Below are positions 1 to 5,500 of a stretch of DNA of 6,414 nucleotides, piece after piece (the stretch's first letter is position 1; every line of letters begins with the position of its first letter). The position numbers were made by a program, and so were the translations under genes. The DNA is from JAMCZU01 sp964479405 (GTDB taxonomy: Bacteria > Patescibacteriota > UBA1384 > UBA12157 > JAENIV01). The stretch spans positions 1 through 6,414 of the forward strand of contig CAYZMA010000039.1 of NCBI GenBank assembly GCA_964479405.1. Direction: 5' to 3'. Below the pieces are notes generated by a model. That model had not been told where the DNA came from. It searched no databases and saw only the letters and a list, made by a program, of their open reading frames with translations.

Positions 1-18
1 GCGGGGCGCAGACCCCGC
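1..18. repeat. Perfect 6-bp GC inverted repeat at window edge
   Basis: GCGGGG at 1-6 and CCCCGC at 13-18 are perfect reverse complements around a 6-base loop. No T run follows, so it is not a canonical intrinsic terminator. It may be part of a larger element cut by the window edge. Confidence 0.4.
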
Positions 19-151
19 ATACGACGCACTGCAATAATAGGACGAAGTCCATTTTGCAGTAAGAAGTTGTGCTGGGGTCAAGGGCTGTAAAGATCAAAAA
101 GAAGAGATTTAAAAAAGAAGAAGATATACTAATTTTTCTCCTTAAAATACC

Positions 152-183
152 GACCTGTTTTTCGCGATCGCGAGATTTAGGTC
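152..183. repeat. Palindrome with a 12-bp self-complementary core
   Basis: GACCT (152-156) and AGGTC (179-183) flank a perfect 12-base palindrome, TCGCGATCGCGA, at 162-173. The core contains the octamer GCGATCGC. A single occurrence gives no reason to call it a dispersed element. It could be a dimer-protein binding site or chance. It lies in otherwise AT-rich, non-coding DNA, where such a GC-rich palindrome stands out. Confidence 0.35.
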
Positions 184-218
184 ATAAGTTGAACCATATT
201 TTTGGATGTAAATAAAAT

Positions 219-254
219 ACACATCGGATGTGTAAATACCGATGTGTTTTTTTT
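219..254. terminator. Intrinsic terminator, probably bidirectional
   Basis: ACACATCGG (219-227) pairs perfectly with CCGATGTGT (239-247) around an 11-base loop, and seven further T residues follow on the plus strand (248-254). That makes a canonical rho-independent terminator for any transcript entering from the left. Read on the minus strand, the same stem lies 13 bases beyond the tRNA 3' end and is followed by ATTTTATTT, so it can also end the tRNA transcript. A competing hairpin, ACACAT (219-224) with ATGTGT (228-233), shares the left arm. Confidence 0.8.
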
Positions 255-259
255 GAATT

Positions 260-334
260 TGGTGCGCGAGGCAGGGCTCGAACCTGCAACCATTTGTGTA
301 TAAGACAAACGCTCTACCATTGAGCTACTCGCGC
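260..334 (-). tRNA. tRNA-Ile with anticodon UAU
   Basis: Reading the minus strand from 334, a complete cloverleaf is visible. There is a 7-bp acceptor stem (334-328 with 270-264) and a 4-bp D stem with loop AATGGTA. The 5-bp anticodon stem TTTGT/ACAAA encloses the loop CTTATAC. A 5-base variable loop and a 5-bp T stem with loop TTCGAGC follow. Discriminator A is at 263 and an encoded CCA at 262-260. The anticodon at 302-300 is UAU, which pairs with AUA (Ile). A37 and discriminator A73 are what an isoleucine tRNA normally has. Most bacteria instead read AUA with a CAU-anticodon tRNA converted by TilS to lysidine, so this species is uncommon. AUA codons occur in the neighbouring genes (for example at 1123-1125 and 1712-1714). 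Structure is certain; identity rests on the loop register, which is unambiguous here. Confidence 0.93.
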
Positions 335-349
335 ATAAACTTCCCTACC

Positions 350-378
350 ATTCTACCAAATCTGTCCCTTGACAGCAA
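350..378 (-). promoter_or_regulatory. Predicted sigma70-type promoter of the tRNA gene
   Basis: On the minus strand TTGCTG (378-373) and TAGAAT (355-350) are separated by 17 bases. The -10 matches five of six consensus bases and the -35 three of six. Transcription would start near 343, about nine bases before the mature tRNA 5' end, a short leader typical of a tRNA gene. The -35 box overlaps that of the divergent promoter by two bases. Confidence 0.55.
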
Positions 379-397
379 GCTAAATTTTTGATATAAT
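369..397 (+). promoter_or_regulatory. Consensus sigma70 promoter of the first L,D-transpeptidase gene
   Basis: A perfect TTGACA (369-374) and a perfect TATAAT (392-397) are separated by the optimal 17 bases. The start point should fall near 404, leaving an untranslated leader of about 98 bases before the ATG at 502. A full consensus core promoter suggests strong initiation, so any control is likely exerted in the structured leader or by competition with the overlapping divergent tRNA promoter. Confidence 0.88.
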
Positions 398-404
398 ACT
401 TTAA

Positions 405-501
405 TATCTTAAAAATTTAAAGGAAAGCGCTCCGATGTTCCGCTGAGCGGAAATCGGAGCTCCGACTTCCATCTAAAAGTTGGAACGTCGGAGGAGGGGC
501 A
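405..501 (+). promoter_or_regulatory. Structured 5' leader: two hairpins, mini-ORF, sequestered RBS
   Basis: Hairpin 1 pairs 429-436 with 453-460 (8 bp, GCTCCGAT/ATCGGAGC) and, past a bulged G at 437, TTCCGC (438-443) with GCGGAA (447-452). The loop is just TGA. Hairpin 2 pairs CTCCGAC (460-466) with GTCGGAG (487-493) and TTCCA (467-471) with TGGAA (481-485). Its loop is 472-480 and C486 is bulged. The best-spaced Shine-Dalgarno, GGAGG at 490-494 (7 bases before the ATG), lies mostly inside the right arm of hairpin 2. A second, closer GGAGG at 493-497 is nearly free. Within hairpin 1 an ATG at 435 opens a three-codon frame (Met-Phe-Arg-stop, 435-446), with AAAGGA at 419-424 as a possible ribosome site. 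The pairing is seen directly. Control of translation is inference. It could instead be a dispersed palindromic repeat that landed upstream of the gene. Confidence 0.6.
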
Positions 502-1503
502 ATGAACAACAGTAACACATTGGCAGTTTCACGAAAGTTTGCGAAAACAAAAGCAAAATCGGCGAAACTAACAAAAAATAAAATCAGCGCAAAGAAATTA
601 GCGAAATTAGGTGTCGGTCTTGTTGTAGTTGGCTTCCTAATGCTTGGCTTTGGACTTTTAAGCCACTCTTATGCCGATAAAATTTATCCGAAAGTAATGA
701 TTGCCGGTGTCCAAGTTGGCGGACTTACTCGCGAGCAAGCTAAAGTAAAAATTGACCAAAAAATTAGTACTCTAAATGAAAATGGTCCGGAAATTACTTA
801 CAATGACCAAACTTTAAAACCAAAACTTGACGAAATGGGTTTAACTTTTGATAGTGAAAAACTTTTAGATCAAGCTTTTAGCTATGGTCGTAGTGGCAAT
901 GTTGAAGATAAAATTAAAGAAAATTATAAGTTAGCTCTGGAAGGCACCACAATTGAGCTTAAGCCACAAATTGATCAAGCTAAATTTGACGCCTATTTAT
1001 CACAACTTGCCAAACAAGTTGAAGTCGCACCACAAGACCGCGAAGTTGAAGATGGCACCGGCAAAGTGATTTCTGAGGGTCAAGATGGCCTCGGCGTTGA
1101 CACTGAAACTTTATCTACCCAAATAAGCGACGCTTTGACTCATGGTCAAAACGGCACTTTCGCACTTACCACCTTTGTGATTCCTCGCGGGCAAAAAACT
1201 ATCTATCCCCACGCCGAACCCGGCCGATACGCTGGTAGATATATTGATATTAATCTTTCTGAACAAACTTTATACGCTTTTGAAGGTAGCACTTTAGTAA
1301 ATCAATTCTTAGTTTCAACTGGTAAAAGCGGCTACGCCACGCCTACTGGCGAATTTAATGTCTACGGTAAAGATCGTTCTTCTTTAATGGATGGTCCTGA
1401 TTATTACCTGCCTGGTGTTCCTTGGATTAGCTGGTTTTCAGGCGACTACTCTATTCATGGCACCTATTGGCATNNNNNNNNNNNNNNNNNNNNNNNNCGA
1501 TGA
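502..1503 (+). CDS. Membrane-anchored L,D-transpeptidase (YkuD family), catalytic end lost in assembly gap
   Basis: L,D-transpeptidases cross-link peptidoglycan 3-3 between diaminopimelate residues, or attach proteins to it, using a catalytic cysteine outside the membrane. Residues 1-35 are a lysine-rich cytoplasmic tail and about 36-55 form one membrane span (LGVGLVVVGFLMLGFGLL). Roughly 60-230 resemble the peptidoglycan-binding-type stalk found before YkuD domains in Gram-positive proteins (YPKVMIAGVQVGGLT is the typical opening). The YkuD domain begins near 246 (YIDINLSEQTLYAF) and reaches the conserved SIHGTYWH at 317-324. There 24 N replace the sequence that should hold SHGC. Only Arg and TGA follow the gap, so the true C-terminus and even the stop assignment are uncertain. 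The intact downstream paralog has 36 codons after the same point, so a real gene would need about 105 missing bases rather than 24. The start is fixed by the GGAGG at 490-494. Confidence 0.87.
   Translation: MNNSNTLAVSRKFAKTKAKSAKLTKNKISAKKLAKLGVGLVVVGFLMLGFGLLSHSYADKIYPKVMIAGVQVGGLTREQAKVKIDQKISTLNENGPEITYNDQTLKPKLDEMGLTFDSEKLLDQAFSYGRSGNVEDKIKENYKLALEGTTIELKPQIDQAKFDAYLSQLAKQVEVAPQDREVEDGTGKVISEGQDGLGVDTETLSTQISDALTHGQNGTFALTTFVIPRGQKTIYPHAEPGRYAGRYIDINLSEQTLYAFEGSTLVNQFLVSTGKSGYATPTGEFNVYGKDRSSLMDGPDYYLPGVPWISWFSGDYSIHGTYWHXXXXXXXXR
1474..1497. other. Assembly gap (24 N) inside the catalytic domain
   Basis: Twenty-four undetermined bases interrupt the first transpeptidase exactly where the catalytic His-Gly-Cys segment should follow. 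The sequence just before the gap shares long identical stretches with the second paralog (1414-1451 equals 2294-2331, 38 bases). The assembler probably broke on this near-duplicate. The N count is likely a scaffolding estimate rather than a measured length. Confidence 0.9.
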
Positions 1504-1518
1504 AAAACTTTAATTTTT

Positions 1519-1553
1519 AATTTTCAATTTCTAATTTTCAATCAATTTTCAAT
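1519..1553. repeat. AT-rich spacer with three copies of AATTTTCAAT
   Basis: The 10-mer AATTTTCAAT occurs at 1519-1528, 1533-1542 and 1544-1553, the last followed by GAC. The copies are 14 and 11 bases apart, so the array is irregular. It fills the spacer between the two transpeptidase genes (1504-1615), which otherwise holds only the ribosome site of the second gene. I see no hairpin terminator here, so read-through from the first gene to the second is possible. Confidence 0.6.
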
Positions 1554-1615
1554 GACTTAATTTACAAACTAAAGACAAACATTAAAAATTAATATATAAA
1601 AAACAGGGAGAAAAA

Positions 1616-2464
1616 ATGAAAAAAATTAAAGTTCAAAAATTCATTAAACTAACTATCTTAGTCATTGGTTTAATTATTGGCGGTAACATTTTAAGTAGCA
1701 ACCTTGCTACTATAGTCCCTACTGTTCACGCCGCTAATTCAAAGCCAATTACCCAAGAGGTACGTCAGCAACCAACTACTAGTCGCGGATGGATTAAAAT
1801 TTATTTAGCCAGCGCCCCAATTAAAGTTGTTTTTGAGAATTCATCATGGGTAGCCAGTAAAAATGATGTCCATAGTTGGATTACTACTACTTCCGGTGAA
1901 ACCTCGGTGAACCCGTCAAGCTTTGTCAACATGATTGCTGGCCAAGTAAATGTCCCTGCTACCACCGATCACGATGGCCGAAACGTTGATACTAATAATT
2001 TAACTAATCAAATTAATGACGCATTGACTTCCGGTAGACCCAATAAAACTATCACCTTAGAAACTTCCGTGGTCTCCCGTATCAACCTTAATGCGCAAGC
2101 GGGTCGTTATCCCGGCCGATACATTGACATCAATATTTCCGAGCAAACTTTATACGCTTTTGAAGGGAGCACTTTAGCTAATCAGTTTTTGATTTCTTCA
2201 GGCGTTAGCAGTCACCCGACTCCAGAAGGTGAATTTGATATTTACAATAAAACTGCTTCTCAAAAAATGTCCGGTCCGGGTTATTACTTACCCGGTGTTC
2301 CTTGGATTAGCTGGTTTTCAGGCGACTACTCAATTCACGGAACTTACTGGCATAATAACTTTGGTCATCCAATGTCTCACGGTTGTATTAATGCTTCAAT
2401 CCCTGACGCTGAATGGATTTTCAACTGGGATGATATTGGAACACCGGTGTATATTCACTATTAA
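1616..2464 (+). CDS. Secreted L,D-transpeptidase (YkuD family), complete
   Basis: This is a 282-residue YkuD-type L,D-transpeptidase acting outside the membrane on peptidoglycan stem peptides. Residues 1-39 look like a signal peptide: basic MKKIKVQK, a hydrophobic stretch about 11-30, then VHA-A as a signal peptidase I site at 37-40. If uncleaved it would be an N-terminal anchor. Residues about 55-155 are a short, diverged stalk. Only its end (GRNVDTNNLTNQINDALTSG) clearly matches the upstream paralog. The YkuD domain runs from about 168 to the end and has all expected residues: H241-G242, then S254-H255-G256-C257-I258-N259, with C257 the nucleophile. Asn after Cys-Ile, in place of the common Arg, is a known variant. 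Ribosome site AGGGAG (1605-1610) is five bases before ATG. It follows the paralog after about 110 bases and may be cotranscribed with it. No strong promoter is visible between them. Confidence 0.93.
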   Translation: MKKIKVQKFIKLTILVIGLIIGGNILSSNLATIVPTVHAANSKPITQEVRQQPTTSRGWIKIYLASAPIKVVFENSSWVASKNDVHSWITTTSGETSVNPSSFVNMIAGQVNVPATTDHDGRNVDTNNLTNQINDALTSGRPNKTITLETSVVSRINLNAQAGRYPGRYIDINISEQTLYAFEGSTLANQFLISSGVSSHPTPEGEFDIYNKTASQKMSGPGYYLPGVPWISWFSGDYSIHGTYWHNNFGHPMSHGCINASIPDAEWIFNWDDIGTPVYIHY

Positions 2465-2467
2465 ATT

Positions 2468-2558
2468 GTCATTGCGAGCGTCAGCGAAGCAATCTATCTG
2501 ATAGATTGCTTCGTCGCTTCGCTCCTCGCAATGACGACAGAGAAACTCTCGCAATGAC
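2468..2558. repeat. Long imperfect palindrome plus partial second copy between convergent genes
   Basis: GTCATTGCGAG (2468-2478) pairs with CTCGCAATGAC (2525-2535). The inner CGAAGCAATCTAT (2485-2497) pairs with ATAGATTGCTTCG (2501-2513) around a CTG loop. The whole 68-base element is thus a hairpin with an unpaired internal bulge (6 bases on the left, 11 on the right). The terminal 11-mer CTCGCAATGAC recurs at 2548-2558, as a truncated second copy would leave. It starts three bases after the stop of the transpeptidase and ends five bases before the last codon of the convergent gene. No T run follows on either strand. Sequences of the type CATTGCGAG...GAAGCAATC are a familiar intergenic palindromic repeat in several bacterial groups. 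That recollection was not checked here. A role in ending convergent transcription is possible. Confidence 0.8.
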
Positions 2559-2563
2559 AGATA

Positions 2564-5500
2564 CTATTCCTGCTTTAATTTAATATTGATTGAGGAAACT
2601 GTTTCTTCCTTCTGACCTTTTTCCAAATACATTAGATGAGTTTTGCTATCAATATAATTCGGCTTTGTGCCAACAAGATAATAAACCCCTGGCTGAACTT
2701 TAAACTTAAACCGACCAGCTTTGTTAGTTATATCCGTATCAACCAAACGGTTATCTTTTTTGTGATAAATTCTAACAATTGTTCCCGGAATATGCCTTGA
2801 ATAAGTGTCAGAGACCACCCCTGATGCTGTCACACGACTTAAGCGAATAACATCAAAGATAACCATTAAAAGACAGAAAGCCAAAAAGACAACATAGATA
2901 AAATTAAAATTAGAAATAAGAATAATAAGAGAAAAAATTATTCCAAGAGCAAAGAGAGGCAAGCGAATCTTCTGCGCTAAACGATTAAGTTTGATTGTCG
3001 CAATCCACAGAGTCAGACCAAAAGTGAGCCCGAAATGAGGATCAACTGGAATATTAAAAGCCACAGTTTGCTTAGTATCAATAATTTTAATCTCGGAACC
3101 AGTGTAGACTTTTTCGTAAAAGCTTGAACTTTTTGACTGCGAAGGAAAGATAAAATCAACCCGAGCTACTACCAAAGTAAAAGTACCATGTCTGAAAGTC
3201 AAACCATATCTACCTTGACTGTCAGAAACAGAAAGTTCCACCAAATGTTTATTTTGATCTAAAAGTTTAACTGTAGCAAAAGGTACTGGTTGACCAGTTT
3301 GAGAATTAAAGACTACTCCCCAAGTTTTACGTTTGCGACGCAAACCAAGGGCTTGAGAAAGAAAAACAAACCAATAAAGCAGGAATGACCACAAATTATT
3401 TAAATTTGAAAAACCCTTAACCAATACCGGCATCAAAAGAGCGCCGGCAATTAAAATTGCCACCACCAGATTAGCTTGAGAAACTTGTTTTGGATTATTA
3501 AAGAATCCTCCAACATAAAAAGCTGATTTCTGCAGGACATTTGCAATAGTTGAACTAACTGTGATTTCAACCGTTGATTTAACTGAATTATCAGATAAAT
3601 TCAACTGCTGTCGCCCGCCGGTATTTAAGACAAAATCTGTTGGAGCAAATTCATGAACACCAGCATCAGCCGTAGTAAAAGTATAAGGATGCGATTCGTT
3701 GTAAGCCAATTTTGCCAATTTGTCGGAAGAACTAAAGAAAACAGCTTTAGCATAGCCTTTAACAACCCCTCCGCCAGCGTCAGCCACAGTCACTTTAATC
3801 TGACTGCTAAATGGTTGACCAACATTGGCCTCTGGTGGCATATTACCCATAATTAAGAAAGCGGCAATCCCACCTTGCTTTTCAATAGCCACTTCCTCCG
3901 GAGTCCGACTGCCCAAAGTTATTAACTCGGCAATTCCGGAATTTGGACTGTAGTGAGGAACACTGTCAAAAGCGCGCACATAGAATTTATAAGTTGTATT
4001 GGGCGTTAATCCCGTAAAATCAAAATAACTATTGGCGGTCGTACCTACTTTAATGCCCGTATCCGCATTGTAAATTTCATAACCTGTAATCCCAATATCG
4101 TCCCGTGAATGATCCCATGTCAAAGTTAAAGTAATAGCTCCCAATTTGGTTGCTCGCAAATTAGATGGAGCTGTGGGTGCTTCCGTATCTGTTCCAGAAG
4201 TTGGACTGACGCTTGGCGTACTCGCTTCAGTTGAGGCCGAAAAATTAGTTGAAGGTTGACCTAAAATTGAACCATAATAAGCGCGAACACAACGACTGTA
4301 TTGGGTATCTGCTGACAAATTTCCTTCAGAAACCGAAGTATTTGGATTAATAGCAAGGGCTTTTTGAGTGGTTGTGCAGGCATTATTTACATAATCGTAG
4401 ACTTTGTAGCCATCGGGAGCAGTCGCATTACTGTTCCAAGCCCAAGTAATTGATGATGTCGTATTGGCACTCCTATTTAGCCCGACCACTTGTGCCGGCG
4501 CAGTTCTATTGGGTCCGTTGGTTGACGAATTAGCGGTTTCAGCATTATTACCATTTCTGGCTTTAGCAAGTAAGGTATAATTTGTGTCTGAAGATAAGTT
4601 GATAAGATAATTGGTTGTCCCTGTTTCCCAATGAGCTTTTGTTTTCCAAACCTTAGTGGTACTGCAAGTACCATCACCCTGAAGCCAACTGTTAGCTGAT
4701 GAATTACAGGAAATAGCAAATTCCGTACTCGTAGGATTAGAATTGGCATTATTTGTGATTACTAAAGCGTTGCCATTAGTTGTGTTCCAAGATTGAACTG
4801 TCACCGAAGGCGCCGTGGGAGTATTGGCTAAAGTATAAATAGATGCCGCTGTGCCGGAGTGGGAAGAATTGCCTCCTGAATTATAAGAAACAACATAGCG
4901 ACCGGTGTATTGTGTGTTAACCGATAAAGAGGTTTCGTCGCAATAAGTTAAATTAGGTGAAGCGCAAGTAGCAACTAAATTATTACTCGCATCATAAACC
5001 TTAAAACCTATTTCGGTGCTAGAGTTATCGGTAAAATTCCAACGAATTGTGGTGGTAGAAATTGCTTCAGGCGTGCCAATAATCGGAGCAATTGGTATCA
5101 ATAACCAACCCGGGAAGTTATTACCACTATCAGTAACATTGGTACCGGGGTTAATTCTAAAGACATTGGTGATATTTTGACTATCTTGAACATCAATGTA
5201 ACTACCTGAATCCATATTAGCCGGAATCGTAAAATACCATGGGCTACCCGACGTTGTGCTTCTAATGGTCAAAACTCTACCCAATGTGCCACTTAATATC
5301 CATGTTTTGCCTGAACTTATTGTTTGGGTGGTACCAGCAGTGAAATTGATTTGTTTAGCGCCATCAGTACTAGTATCCATGGTTAAATTGTTGAAAGTCG
5401 TTGAACCGGAAATGGTAGCAGTATTAGTTCCGTCAAAAATAACAGTTTGGGTAGCCGGAGTGGCGCCGGCGCTGAATGATCCACCAGAGATATTCCAGTC

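Larger units (their letters stand above)
1..215. other. Unassigned region with short inverted repeats, no supported gene
   Basis: I see no convincing gene here. The first 80 bases are clearly richer in G and C than the rest, which could be the tail of something lying to the left. On the plus strand, one frame ends at a TAA at 35-37 after eleven codons (ending YDALQ), which could be the C-terminus of an upstream protein but is too short to judge. On the minus strand a frame is open to the left edge from an ATG at 52-50, but no Shine-Dalgarno precedes it. Bases 90-150 are purine-rich and look non-coding. Small inverted repeats at 1-18, 29-59 and 152-183 are the only structure visible. Confidence 0.4.

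Noticed and set aside
1..52. Possible minus-strand gene start MDFVLLLQCVVCGVC at 52-50
   Set aside because: The hydrophobic, Cys-containing start is suggestive, but no Shine-Dalgarno precedes it and only 17 codons are visible. The AAGGAG at 143-138 has no start codon at a proper distance.
164..171. GCGATCGC as a cyanobacterial HIP1 element
   Set aside because: A single copy in the window, and nothing else suggests cyanobacteria.
260..334. tRNA-Val(UAC) by shifting the anticodon one base
   Set aside because: That shift breaks the perfect 5-bp TTTGT/ACAAA stem and leaves a non-standard loop. UAU is the only register that fits.
1519..1553. CRISPR-like array from the AATTTTCAAT repeats
   Set aside because: Units are too short, spacing is irregular and 1-4 bases, and no cas genes are present.
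1571..1598. Separate promoter for the second transpeptidase (AAAGAC...TATATA)
   Set aside because: The -35 match is poor, and the start would fall on or inside the ribosome site. AT-rich DNA gives such matches by chance.
2229..2501. Open frame on the plus strand overlapping the end of the second transpeptidase
   Set aside because: It is a shifted frame over a well-supported catalytic domain and runs into the palindromic repeat. No ribosome site or recognisable domain.
4477..4749. Second minus-strand open frame inside the surface protein
   Set aside because: A shifted frame within the Fn3 region, which is well supported in the main frame.
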